This document shows, in pieces, positions 1-8,379 of a stretch of DNA of 64,000 nucleotides. The DNA comes from Pseudothermotoga elfii DSM 9442 = NBRC 107921. GTDB lineage: Bacteria; Thermotogota; Thermotogae; Thermotogales; DSM-5069. The position numbers were made by a program, and so were the translations under genes. How positions within the stretch are numbered: the first letter of the stretch is position 1; each line of letters opens with the position of its first letter. The stretch is taken from assembly GCF_000504085.1 (NCBI RefSeq), contig NC_022792.1:2105861-2169860 (forward strand), given 5' to 3'. The notes below the pieces were generated by a model. It saw nothing but the letters and a program-made list of their open reading frames with translations. It had not been told where the DNA came from and searched no databases.

Positions 1-402
1 GTAAACTTTCTAAAAGTAGATCCAAGATGGATCCATCAAGCTTCTGTAGAAGCCATGATATCTCTTCAACGCAATCCAAACTGGCAACGTGAACCTGCAA
101 CACTTCTGCTTGCTGGCAACAGGTACAAAACAGCAAGAACGACATTAATGAGAACCGTTGGTTATGTAGTATGGGGTTCAACAGAAAAAAGCGTATTTAT
201 AGTGGATTGTGCCCCATTGAAGCAACCAGAGATTTATGATCGTCTGCTCAATGAAGCAGTCAATTTCGTCTGTGCAACTGAAGGGAAAAACATATGCACA
301 ATTGCAAATGTACCAGAAAACGACCCGATGTTTTCAGCAGCAACAAACAACGAATTCAAAAAAGTTTTAACTCAACTTGAGATGACATTACATCTCTATT
401 GA
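1..402 (+). CDS. C-terminal part of an unrecognised protein
   Basis: The frame is open from base 1 to the stop at 400-402, so the true start lies upstream of the window; the Met at 55 is probably internal because the codons before it (VNFLKVDPRW...) read as ordinary protein. About 133 residues are visible, with no signal peptide, membrane segment or catalytic motif that I recognise. The segment YVVWGSTEKSVFIVDCAP suggests a globular alpha/beta protein. The gene ends 12 bases before the dehydrogenase at 415, so the two are probably co-transcribed. No function is assigned. Confidence 0.75.
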   Translation, partial: VNFLKVDPRWIHQASVEAMISLQRNPNWQREPATLLLAGNRYKTARTTLMRTVGYVVWGSTEKSVFIVDCAPLKQPEIYDRLLNEAVNFVCATEGKNICTIANVPENDPMFSAATNNEFKKVLTQLEMTLHLY

Positions 403-414
403 GAGGTGAACTAA

Positions 415-1389
415 GTGTTAGTGTTGTTTTTAAACAAAACAAACAAACACTGGGTAGAGAGAATAGAAGAATTTAGACTTAAATTTCCAGAAATTGCTTT
501 CGAAGGCTATTTTTCTTCACCTGACGCACGCTCTTTGATAAAAGAAGCAAATATAGTGATTGCAGCAAGGCTAACTGAAGAAGAAATCCTTTCAGCAAAA
601 AACTTGCAGGTGATAATTGTACCCATGGCAGGTGTCAATGCACTCAATTGGGAGGCAATAAATAAAAGGGGAATAATGGTAAGCAACTGTCATGAAAATG
701 CACCTGCAGTTGCAGAAAGAGCCATGGCTCTGGCTCTTTCACTGCTTGGAAGGATAGTTGAATTCGACCAGGATTTAAGATATGGCGTGTGGCATGGCTA
801 TTCCGTCGGTTCACCGGAGCAGGATTACTGGACTTCTCTTAGAAACAAAACTGTATGCATAGTTGGTATGGGACATATCGGAAAAGAAATTTCAAAGCTC
901 CTGCATCCTTTTAATTGCAAAATAATATCGGTTAGAAAATCCGCACCTTTTGAGCATTCCTGCGTGACATCCAATATTGATTGGGCTATTGAACAGAGCG
1001 ATTTGATTTTTATAACAGTTCCGTTGACCAGGGAAACCAGAAATCTTCTCAATCGCGAAAGGCTGTACAAAATGAAGGGAAAATACCTTGTAAATATATC
1101 AAGAGGCGAAGTGATTGACGAAAAAGCACTTTTTGAAGTTCTCAAAGAAAATATTCTTGCCGGCGCAGCTATTGATACATGGTATCAATATCCAAAATCA
1201 CCAGACGAAATTGTGCTGCCAAGCAGATATCCACTGAATACACTTAAAAATGTCATATTTTCACCGCACGTCGGTGGATATACTATCGACGGAGTAACTG
1301 GCTTGATGAATGAAACACTTTTCATACTGGAGGAATATCTGAAAAGAGGAAAACTAATAAATCAGGTTGATCCAGGAAAGGAGTATTGA
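415..1389 (+). CDS. D-2-hydroxyacid dehydrogenase family protein
   Basis: This is an NAD(P)-dependent oxidoreductase of the D-isomer-specific 2-hydroxyacid dehydrogenase family (324 residues, normal length), which interconverts a 2-hydroxy acid and a 2-oxo acid in the cytoplasm. The Rossmann motif GMGHIG is at residues 151-156, the substrate-binding Arg at 230 (NISRGEV) and the catalytic His at 285 (SPHVGG). The usual catalytic Glu after the IDxW motif is not seen; residues 254-260 read DTWYQYP, with Gln258 nearby. The physiological substrate cannot be told. The start is GTG at 415, with GAGGTG a few bases upstream. It is followed 3 bases later by the queuosine-precursor transporter. Confidence 0.85.
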   Translation: MLVLFLNKTNKHWVERIEEFRLKFPEIAFEGYFSSPDARSLIKEANIVIAARLTEEEILSAKNLQVIIVPMAGVNALNWEAINKRGIMVSNCHENAPAVAERAMALALSLLGRIVEFDQDLRYGVWHGYSVGSPEQDYWTSLRNKTVCIVGMGHIGKEISKLLHPFNCKIISVRKSAPFEHSCVTSNIDWAIEQSDLIFITVPLTRETRNLLNRERLYKMKGKYLVNISRGEVIDEKALFEVLKENILAGAAIDTWYQYPKSPDEIVLPSRYPLNTLKNVIFSPHVGGYTIDGVTGLMNETLFILEEYLKRGKLINQVDPGKEY

Positions 1390-1392
1390 AAA

Positions 1393-2091
1393 ATGCTCAG
1401 CAATGAAATAATATGGTTTGCAGAAATAGCAATCGTCCTTGGAAGCTCAATATTAGCTTTCAGGATATTCGGTAAATATGGATTGTACACAGTTGTGGTC
1501 ACAACAACTATTGTATGCAATCTCCAGGTAGTGAAACTTGTCGAACTTTTCGGCTTAACCGCCACACTTGGTAACGTTGTGTACGGTGCAAGCTTTTTTG
1601 CAACAGATCTTTTAAGCGAATTATATGGAAAAAAGGAAGCGCAGAAGGCTGTTTGGCTTGGGTTTACCTCTCTTCTCTTGACCACCATCTGGATGCAGAT
1701 TAGCCTTTGGTACAGAGCATCTGCAGCTGATTTAGCAGATCCACATCTCAAATCAATATTCACTCTAATGCCGAGAATAGCTATTGGGAGCTTATCTGCA
1801 TATCTTGTCTCCCAGCATCACGATGTGTGGGCTTACCACATGTGGAAAAAATTGACAAAAAACAGGCATCTCTGGCTCAGAAACAACCTCTCAACTATGG
1901 TGTCCCAGGCTATCGATACACTAGTTTTTTGCATCATAGCATTTCTTGGCATATATAACGCAAAAACTTTCACAAGCATTGTTTTTACAACATATGTACT
2001 GAAATGGCTTGTGGCTGTTTGTGACACTCCATTTATTTATTTGGCTGTGAGAATAAGCAAGGTGAAAAGCAGTGAGCAAGAACTTTGCTGA
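1393..2091 (+). CDS. Queuosine precursor transporter (VUT/YhhQ family)
   Basis: This is a 232-residue polytopic membrane protein of the YhhQ/DUF165 family, which imports queuine-pathway bases for modification of the tRNA wobble position. Family features visible are the early hydrophobic helix, the segment NVVYGASFFATDLLSELYGKK around residues 61-81 (an F-x-x-TDLL-x-E-x-YGKK pattern typical of the family) and a later conserved ...NNLSTMVSQAIDTLVF stretch. It starts at ATG 1393, 3 bases after the dehydrogenase, and its last 20 bases overlap the next gene, so it sits inside an operon. Which precursor is carried (preQ0, preQ1 or queuine) cannot be read from the sequence. Confidence 0.85.
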   Translation: MLSNEIIWFAEIAIVLGSSILAFRIFGKYGLYTVVVTTTIVCNLQVVKLVELFGLTATLGNVVYGASFFATDLLSELYGKKEAQKAVWLGFTSLLLTTIWMQISLWYRASAADLADPHLKSIFTLMPRIAIGSLSAYLVSQHHDVWAYHMWKKLTKNRHLWLRNNLSTMVSQAIDTLVFCIIAFLGIYNAKTFTSIVFTTYVLKWLVAVCDTPFIYLAVRISKVKSSEQELC

Positions 2092-2476
2092 AAAATACCT
2101 GATCTATATTGTCTCAATCCTTGTTTTGGCCTTCGATGGTGCATATTTTGACGTATTTCCTCTGATAATCCCTTACATGGCTTTGGAATATCTCAAATTT
2201 AGCAAAATTGCTGATTCTTTAAGAGTCCTGGTGATTTTAACAATTCACTCTTCTTTGTGCTTTCAGAGAATAAATTTCATCTATGTATTAATTTTCGCAA
2301 CTTACATATCTTTTATAATTATAAGAGAATATTTTCTCAAGCCGTTTCTACCATTTCTCATATACATCTTTTCTATTGGTTTGCTAACAATAGTAGCTGA
2401 TTCCTGCTGGATAACGAGCCTGATTTTAACAACTTCGTCACTGTTCTTATGGAGGAACAAACTTGAAAAGGCTTAA
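2072..2476 (+). CDS. Small membrane protein in the MreD position
   Basis: A 134-residue, very hydrophobic protein with about four to five predicted membrane helices and few charged residues. It begins at GTG 2072 inside the end of the transporter gene and overlaps the start of the penicillin-binding protein 2 gene by 14 bases. In many bacteria mreD stands directly before the PBP2 gene, and size and topology fit MreD, a membrane component of the rod-shape elongasome. The sequence is too diverged to identify by motif alone, so MreD is an inference from context; mreB and mreC are not in the window. Confidence 0.6.
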   Translation: MSKNFAEKYLIYIVSILVLAFDGAYFDVFPLIIPYMALEYLKFSKIADSLRVLVILTIHSSLCFQRINFIYVLIFATYISFIIIREYFLKPFLPFLIYIFSIGLLTIVADSCWITSLILTTSSLFLWRNKLEKA

Positions 2477-4118
2477 AGTGATTGTTTATCTAATGGCGAC
2501 CATTCCGTTTTTGATATTGCTGGCAAGGGCATTTGTGTTGCAAATTTTGCAACGCGAGTCACATCGCGAATATGTAGATTCTTTGAAGGTATATGTACGA
2601 CAAATAGAAGCACCGCGCGGTAAAATTCTAACCAATGATGGATCACCAATTGCATGGGATGAAGAAGTACTGGTGGCACGTTCAACTGGACTAATGGACC
2701 CCAGCTCAGTGGAAGAAGTCGTTGGCCCAGAAAGAAAATTAAAACTCCTGCTTGGTGAAGAAATCATCGTAACAGAAGCTGAAGCAATAAAACTTCAAAA
2801 AACAGGTGTTCTTATATCCAGAAAATATATCAGAAAATACAGCAACCTTGCACCTCACGTTGTCGGATATATAGACATAGACAGAAAAGGAATGTCCGGT
2901 GTAGAAAAAGAATATGACTCCTACCTCAGAGGAACAAACGGTTACGAACTGATAAGTATCTCGCCTTCTGGTAAAACATTTGGGAGATTTTTACAGGCAG
3001 CTCCTATAGCCGGTAACAATTTGATACTGACAATAGATTCAAAAATACAAGATTACGTTCAAAAACTTTTAAAAGAATCAAATTACACCGGTACCATAAT
3101 TGTCCAGGCTTCTGATGGTTCAATACTTGCTATGGCTTCAAATCCGGACTTTGACCCAAATTTGTTTGTAAACTCTATGGATCGAAGACAATGGAATGAA
3201 ATTTCAAACAATCCACAAAGCCCACTTTTAAACAGAGCGATATCTGCAACATATCCACCCGGGTCTGTTATAAAACCACTGTATGCCATCGCCTACCTTG
3301 AAGAGGGTCTTGATTTAACTAAAACTGTAAATTGCAAGGGATACTTTGAGTTTGTTGGAAATTCTGGAAATGTTCTGGGAACTTACAGAGATTGGTATGT
3401 ATCTGGCCATGGCGAAACTGATTTAAAAAAAGCTTTGAGGGTCTCATGCAATGTTTTCTTTTACAATCTGGCTCTGGAACTCGGTATAGAGAAAATGAAG
3501 CAATTTGCAAATTTGTTCATGCTGGACCAGTTAACCGGGGTGGATCTACCTGGAGAGCGCACCGGTTTGTTTCCAGATCCATCCTGGAAATCCAGAGTGT
3601 ATAATCAACCCTGGTATCCCGGAGATACAATTCTGTGCGGAATAGGGCAGAGTTTTATAAATCTTACTCCAATTGAAGTGCTGAATTTTTTCAACGCAAT
3701 AGCGAATGATGGTACATGTTACCAGCCTCATGTACTTCAACTCATTTCCAATCAACAGGGAGAAAAGATTGTCAGATATGAAAAAAACGCCTCATATAAA
3801 GTTCCTCTAAAAGACACAACGATAGACTTCTTAAAAGATTCTTTAAAAGAAGTAGTTGAATCAAATGGCAATCATTCCGAAGAAGGAACAGCTTACCAAG
3901 CCTTTAAAGGGCTAAATATTGACGTGGCAGGCAAAACAGGCACAGCAGAAACCGGTAAGCAGGGAGAAAAATCCCATTCATGGTTTGTAGGGTTCTCACC
4001 AGTGAAAAATCCCGAGATAATAGTACTCGTTATGCTTGAAAAAGCTGGCGGCGGAGGAGAAGCAGCAGCCCCACTGGCAAGGAAGGTGTTCGAGTTTTGG
4101 ATGAACAATCGAAAATAA
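2463..4118 (+). CDS. mrdA: Penicillin-binding protein 2, peptidoglycan transpeptidase
   Basis: A class B high-molecular-weight PBP (551 residues) that cross-links peptidoglycan on the outer face of the cytoplasmic membrane during elongation. An N-terminal membrane anchor (about residues 5-22) is followed by the dimerisation domain and then the transpeptidase domain with all three active-site motifs: SVIK with the nucleophile Ser268, SCN at 328-330 and KTG at 491-493. The start is TTG at 2463, reading MKRLKVIVYL, with GGAGG in the preceding 15 bases. The partner glycosyltransferase RodA is not adjacent. The upstream MreD-like gene supports a role in cell elongation. Confidence 0.92.
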   Translation: MKRLKVIVYLMATIPFLILLARAFVLQILQRESHREYVDSLKVYVRQIEAPRGKILTNDGSPIAWDEEVLVARSTGLMDPSSVEEVVGPERKLKLLLGEEIIVTEAEAIKLQKTGVLISRKYIRKYSNLAPHVVGYIDIDRKGMSGVEKEYDSYLRGTNGYELISISPSGKTFGRFLQAAPIAGNNLILTIDSKIQDYVQKLLKESNYTGTIIVQASDGSILAMASNPDFDPNLFVNSMDRRQWNEISNNPQSPLLNRAISATYPPGSVIKPLYAIAYLEEGLDLTKTVNCKGYFEFVGNSGNVLGTYRDWYVSGHGETDLKKALRVSCNVFFYNLALELGIEKMKQFANLFMLDQLTGVDLPGERTGLFPDPSWKSRVYNQPWYPGDTILCGIGQSFINLTPIEVLNFFNAIANDGTCYQPHVLQLISNQQGEKIVRYEKNASYKVPLKDTTIDFLKDSLKEVVESNGNHSEEGTAYQAFKGLNIDVAGKTGTAETGKQGEKSHSWFVGFSPVKNPEIIVLVMLEKAGGGGEAAAPLARKVFEFWMNNRK

Positions 4119-5896
4119 TGAGATTTTTGAATGATTTTCTAAATGAAGTTGAGAAACCATCCAGGTACATAGGTGGTGAGCTAAATCAGATATTAAAAAA
4201 CCCAGAAGATGTTAAGTTAAGAATTGGTTTGCTTTTTCCAGACGTTTACGAAATCGGAATGTCAAACCTTGGTTTACTCATAATATATTACGTTCTGAAC
4301 AGCATTCACGATGTCTGGGCAGAGAGGGCTTTTCTTCCCTGGATTGACATGATAAACTTGATGCGCACAAAAAATATAGAACTGTTCACACATGAATCAA
4401 AGACGCCATTGCGAAATCTTGATATGATAGGTATCTCGCTTCAATATGAGCTGTCATATACAAATGTGTTGTGGGCACTTAATCTGTCAAAGATACCGAT
4501 TATTGCTGAAGAACGCAGAGAAAATGACCCGATCATCGTAGCTGGCGGGCCTTGTACAGTAAACCCTGAGGTTATCGCGCCTGTCTTTGACGCAATAGTG
4601 ATAGGTGACGGCGAAGAAGTAGCAGTCGAGATTGCATATAGACTAATAGAAACAAAAAATCTCCCCAGGCAAGAAAAACTCAGATCACTCTCAAAGATTA
4701 AAGGCGTTTACGTGCCAATATTCTATGTAGATTCCACACCACCTTTTCCTTCAGATAAAGATATTCCAGAAAAAATATCTCGAAGAACGATTCCTGATCT
4801 GAACAAATCTGTTCTTCCACCAAACAGAATTATTCCACATGCCCAGATCGTCCACGACAGAATCGTTGTAGAAGCAATGAGAGGCTGTACGAGAGGATGT
4901 AGATTTTGTCAGGCCGGAATGATATATAGACCAGTCAGAGAAAAATTTTCCGAAACGATGTTGAAAGAATCTTTCTCTGCTCTGTTATGCACAGGATACG
5001 AAGAACTTGCTCTATTATCACTCTCAACAGCTGATCACAGCAATATCGAAGCAATACTCAGTAAATTAAAAGAACTCCTCAAAGATTCCTGCACCTCAAT
5101 TTCAATGCCTTCAACCAGGCTTGACGCTTTCGCGCTTGCAATGGCTAACGTTATGAGCAATGTCAGGCGAGCTGGCCTGACATTTGCTCCTGAAGCCGGG
5201 ACGCAAAGGTTGAGAAATGTGATAAACAAAAATATATCCGAAGAAGATTACGTGAAAACTCTCGAAACAGCCAGAAAATCCGGCTGGAACAGAATAAAAC
5301 TATATTTCATGATAGGTCTCCCAACAGAAACAGATAAAGATTTATCAGGAATAATTGAGATGGCAAACATAGCCCGAAAAATCGGATTTAAAAAAATAAA
5401 TATCTCAATCTCGAATTTCATACCAAAACCACATACCCCATTCCAATTTTCCGAGCAAAAACCCGTTTCTTATATAAAACACGCCCAAAGAATATTAACA
5501 CAGGCAAGAAAATTTGCAAACATTAGCTTTCACGATCCAGAAATGAGTTTAATCGAAGGTTTGATTTCCAGAGGAGATAGGAGTGTTTTTAAAACACTAA
5601 TAAATGCTTTCAAAAATGGCGCAATTTTTGACGACTGGGACAACATGTTTAACCTCGACCACTGGCAAAAAGCAATTGAAAGCTCAAAAATTGATCCAAA
5701 TGAATATCTCAGGCCAAGAAGATTCGACGAGAGCCTTCCATGGGATCACATCGATACAGGTATCAGAAAACAGTTTTTAATTGAAGAATATCAGAAAGCT
5801 CTCAGCGGCTTACCAACACAAGATTGCAGATGGAGCAGTTGTTCGAATTGCGGTGTGTGCAACAAATATTTGAAAAATCTGCTGGAGGATAGATAA
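4097..5896 (+). CDS. B12-binding-like/radical SAM protein, TIGR03960 type
   Basis: A 599-residue radical SAM protein. The N-terminal half has a cobalamin-binding-like Rossmann region (LFPDVYEIGMSNLGL...) and the SAM-cleaving iron-sulfur motif CTRGCRFC lies at Cys264, Cys268 and Cys271. The C-terminus has four more cysteines (CRWSSCSNCGVC), which could hold a further cluster. Opening residues such as VEKPSRYIGGELN are typical of the family usually annotated as TIGR03960; its chemistry is not established. The start is taken as TTG 4097 because AAGGAAGGTG precedes it by 8 bases; the in-frame ATG at 4118, which overlaps the PBP2 stop, is an alternative without a clear ribosome binding site. Confidence 0.85.
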   Translation: MDEQSKIMRFLNDFLNEVEKPSRYIGGELNQILKNPEDVKLRIGLLFPDVYEIGMSNLGLLIIYYVLNSIHDVWAERAFLPWIDMINLMRTKNIELFTHESKTPLRNLDMIGISLQYELSYTNVLWALNLSKIPIIAEERRENDPIIVAGGPCTVNPEVIAPVFDAIVIGDGEEVAVEIAYRLIETKNLPRQEKLRSLSKIKGVYVPIFYVDSTPPFPSDKDIPEKISRRTIPDLNKSVLPPNRIIPHAQIVHDRIVVEAMRGCTRGCRFCQAGMIYRPVREKFSETMLKESFSALLCTGYEELALLSLSTADHSNIEAILSKLKELLKDSCTSISMPSTRLDAFALAMANVMSNVRRAGLTFAPEAGTQRLRNVINKNISEEDYVKTLETARKSGWNRIKLYFMIGLPTETDKDLSGIIEMANIARKIGFKKINISISNFIPKPHTPFQFSEQKPVSYIKHAQRILTQARKFANISFHDPEMSLIEGLISRGDRSVFKTLINAFKNGAIFDDWDNMFNLDHWQKAIESSKIDPNEYLRPRRFDESLPWDHIDTGIRKQFLIEEYQKALSGLPTQDCRWSSCSNCGVCNKYLKNLLEDR

Positions 5897-5898
5897 AC

Positions 5899-6513
5899 TT
5901 GAATTTTTTCCATATTTTGCTTGTTCTGGCAGGCATTATATTAATTCAAAAACTGTCAGGATTGTTTCCTCTGAACAGAATAGTAGTGATGTCGTTTTTT
6001 CAGATTTCATATTCACTCGTTGTTTTTGCTATTTTGAGAGTTTCCTACACCTTTCAGATCAACTTGAAGGGTTTTCTGAGTTTTTTCATTATTTTTACAA
6101 TAATGATCCTGCTCGGTAATCTTCTAAAAGCAAGTCAGATGAGAATTTACAAAAAGATATCACTTCAGGAATTTTTAACACTGGGCATCGTTCTTCCGTT
6201 CTCGGAAGAATTAATATTCAGAGGCGTGATCCTATTTCTTGTGCCCAATAGCTTGGTCAACGCAACTATTTTTTCTCTTGTTCATGGTGTAAACATATTT
6301 TCGAAAATCGAATCATTTTCTATATTCAACTTTGTCTACAGATTTATCGTGGGATACATCTTTGCAAATTCCGTTCTCAAAACCCAAAGCTTATTTTCTG
6401 CGGTTGTATGTCATATAATCAACAACCTTGTTGGCTTGCTGATTTTATCGAGATCTGAACATATACCCAAAAAAAGCACAGATACTGCTGAGCGTAAAAA
6501 CAGTGAGAAGTGA
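5899..6513 (+). CDS. CPBP-family intramembrane metalloprotease
   Basis: A 204-residue membrane protein with about six helices carrying the CPBP/Abi motifs: EExxxR at Glu103, Glu104 and Arg108, a conserved His in LVHGVN near residue 128, and HIINN near residue 173. Members resemble the eukaryotic type II CAAX protease Rce1 and cut substrates in the membrane; bacterial substrates are mostly unknown. The start is TTG 5899, preceded by GGAGG. It closes the forward run of genes that begins at base 1. Its last 69 bases overlap, tail to tail, the gene on the other strand at 6445-6804. Confidence 0.85.
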   Translation: MNFFHILLVLAGIILIQKLSGLFPLNRIVVMSFFQISYSLVVFAILRVSYTFQINLKGFLSFFIIFTIMILLGNLLKASQMRIYKKISLQEFLTLGIVLPFSEELIFRGVILFLVPNSLVNATIFSLVHGVNIFSKIESFSIFNFVYRFIVGYIFANSVLKTQSLFSAVVCHIINNLVGLLILSRSEHIPKKSTDTAERKNSEK

Positions 6514-6804
6514 TATTGATATCATCCGCAGTGTGATTATCTGAACCAATCCTTCTACAGATTCTCTAATGTAATAACTCATTAAGAAATAACTGATGAT
6601 ACCTGATACAATAAAAGAAGTAACAACAACAAAAAGCGTCCTGGAGAAAGACTCGATTGAATTTCCAACAAACCAAGAAATAATGGCTACGAAAACCCAC
6701 ATCAGCGCAGATGGAAAAGGAGAAAACTTTCCAAGTACAAGTTCAAATATCACGGCATGATATAGGAAAGTCATAACAATTATGAAAAACAAGACTTTCT
6801 TCAT
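6445..6804 (-). CDS. Small four-helix membrane protein, unknown function
   Basis: A 119-residue protein with four predicted membrane helices (MKKVLFFIIVMTFLYHAVIF... to ...SLLTVFTLSSICAFFGYMF) and a basic tail. I do not recognise a family with confidence. The start at 6804 is set by GAGGTGAAC just upstream and by an ATGA overlap with the stop of the preceding gene, a sign of translational coupling. It is the last gene of the Opp-type operon and converges on the CPBP protease gene, whose 3' end it overlaps by 69 bases. Confidence 0.7.
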   Translation of the reverse strand: MKKVLFFIIVMTFLYHAVIFELVLGKFSPFPSALMWVFVAIISWFVGNSIESFSRTLFVVVTSFIVSGIISYFLMSYYIRESVEGLVQIITLRMISISLLTVFTLSSICAFFGYMFRSR

Positions 6805-7235
6805 TTTATGTTCACCTCTATGGGAATAGCCAGGCTCATCGACAGCCACAACCACCTGATCTTAACATTGGAATATCCAACAACATTCCATTCTGACGAA
6901 ATCAATACGTCTTTTGACTGTGTTTCAAATGAAGCTTGCATTTTTCCATTCAAAGAATTTGCTATAAGTTGAAGTGTATTACCTCTCTTATCATAAAAAT
7001 ATATTTGATAATCAAGAGGCATGACCTTAAAGCGATCTGGAGGTATTATATTCACCTCTCCGCGAATAAGATTTTGAGAAAAGACAATGTTGCAGTTAAC
7101 AGTTGTCTCTGAAAGTTTTTTGACATAACCTCTGTATACAAAAACCCCGGCAGCGTAATTAAACGCTACCAGGATTAGAGATATCCACAGAAATAACTTT
7201 TTTCTTATACTACCTTGCCTCCCCACTGACGACAT
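6801..7235 (-). CDS. Membrane-anchored extracytoplasmic protein, unknown function
   Basis: About 144 residues: a short basic N-terminus, one hydrophobic helix (LFLWISLILVAFNYAAGVFVY) and a soluble domain of about 105 residues rich in beta-type sequence, probably outside the membrane. No family is recognised. ATG 7235 is preceded by AAGGTGG at a 6-base distance and lies inside the end of the ATPase gene; GTG 7226 is an alternative. It is coupled to the next gene by an ATGA overlap. It is co-transcribed with the Opp-type transporter, so a role at the membrane connected to that system is possible but not shown. Confidence 0.65.
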   Translation of the reverse strand: MSSVGRQGSIRKKLFLWISLILVAFNYAAGVFVYRGYVKKLSETTVNCNIVFSQNLIRGEVNIIPPDRFKVMPLDYQIYFYDKRGNTLQLIANSLNGKMQASFETQSKDVLISSEWNVVGYSNVKIRWLWLSMSLAIPIEVNIK

Positions 7236-8379
7236 AACAAGCCACCTTATGTTTTGGCGCAACTTCTGTTAAAGGAGGATGATTATTTTTCTCACAATAT
7301 TCAACAGCGTAAGGACATCTGTCGAAAAACCTGCAGCGTTTCGGCGGGTTTATTGGTTTTGGCACACTTCCTTTTATGTTTGGCTCTCCTCTTTTCTGTT
7401 CTGGATCTGGTATAGGAACCGCGGTTAGCAGTGCTTTCGTATACGGATGAAGAGGGTTTTGCAGTACTTCTTCCGTTGGGCCAGTCTCAACTATTTTTCC
7501 AAGATACATAACTGCTATATCGTTACTCATATATCTTGCCACTGCAAGATCATGTGTTATGTAGAGATAACTCATGTTGTGCTCTTCGGCAAGTTTCATC
7601 ATTAATTTCATAACACCTGTTCGAATAGAAACATCAAGCATTGAAGTCGGTTCGTCGGCCACAACAAAAGTTGGATTAAGTATTAGTGCCCTTGCAATTG
7701 CAACCCTTTGCCTCTGACCGCCCGAAAGTTCGTGTGGAAATCTAAACATAAAAGTTTCCGGAGGAGTCAATCCAACATCAGCAAGCATAGCAGCTACTCT
7801 GTCTTCCCGTTCTTTTAGATTGCCTATTTCGTGAATATTCAACGGCTCTGATACTATATCAAAAATAGTCAACCTTGGATTCAAAGACTCATATGGGTCC
7901 TGAAAGATCATCTGAACTCTTTTACGCAACTGCCAGATTCTCTCCCGACGATTTTCAACAAACTCTGAAACAAACTTTGCTCCGTTTTTGCCAAGTGAAA
8001 GAAATCTGTCAGCGTAGATCTTGTCAAGTCCGTTTATCTTTCTAAGTTCATCGTCATTCATCTGCGAGAATCTGTTTACATATGTTTTCTCAATATAATG
8101 CTTCGCTTTATTTTCATTTTCAAAAAGCAGCGGAGTTACATCTTCCTGTTCCACAACAACTCTTCCATCTGTCGGTTCTTCCAGACCAACAAGCACTTTC
8201 CCGGTTGTTGTCTTTCCACACCCACTTTCTCCCACCAGCGCGAGCGATTCACCTTTCTTAATCTCTATGGAAATATCATCAACAGCATGAACAAAATATC
8301 TAACCTTACCGAAAATTCTTCTTTCAGCAGGAAAGTATTTTCTCAGGCTTTCTATTTTCAAAACAGTTTCATTCTGCAT
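7210..8379 (-). CDS. Opp/Dpp-type ABC transporter ATPase, OppF subunit
   Basis: A cytoplasmic ATPase (389 residues) that powers a peptide- or sugar-importing ABC transporter together with the OppD partner next to it. Walker A GESGCGKT is at 50-57, the Q-loop at Gln160, signature LSGGQRQR and Walker B VVADEP follow, and the C-terminal cysteine-containing OppF tail (PKRCRFFDRCPYA) is present. Walker A and Q-loop are about 103 residues apart rather than about 53 as in the second OppF of this window, so some 50 extra residues lie at roughly 82-140. ATG 8379 is chosen over upstream starts because GAGGTGG precedes it and because the upstream extension overlaps oppD. Confidence 0.9.
   Translation of the reverse strand: MQNETVLKIESLRKYFPAERRIFGKVRYFVHAVDDISIEIKKGESLALVGESGCGKTTTGKVLVGLEEPTDGRVVVEQEDVTPLLFENENKAKHYIEKTYVNRFSQMNDDELRKINGLDKIYADRFLSLGKNGAKFVSEFVENRRERIWQLRKRVQMIFQDPYESLNPRLTIFDIVSEPLNIHEIGNLKEREDRVAAMLADVGLTPPETFMFRFPHELSGGQRQRVAIARALILNPTFVVADEPTSMLDVSIRTGVMKLMMKLAEEHNMSYLYITHDLAVARYMSNDIAVMYLGKIVETGPTEEVLQNPLHPYTKALLTAVPIPDPEQKRGEPNIKGSVPKPINPPKRCRFFDRCPYAVEYCEKNNHPPLTEVAPKHKVACYVVSGEAR

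Noticed and set aside
7206..7208. ATA codon placed 9 bases after GGGGAGG that could serve as a non-standard start for the gene at 6801-7235
   Set aside because: ATG 7235 in the same frame has AAGGTGG at a 6-base distance, so a standard start explains the gene; the ATA would give a neat signal-anchor but is not needed.
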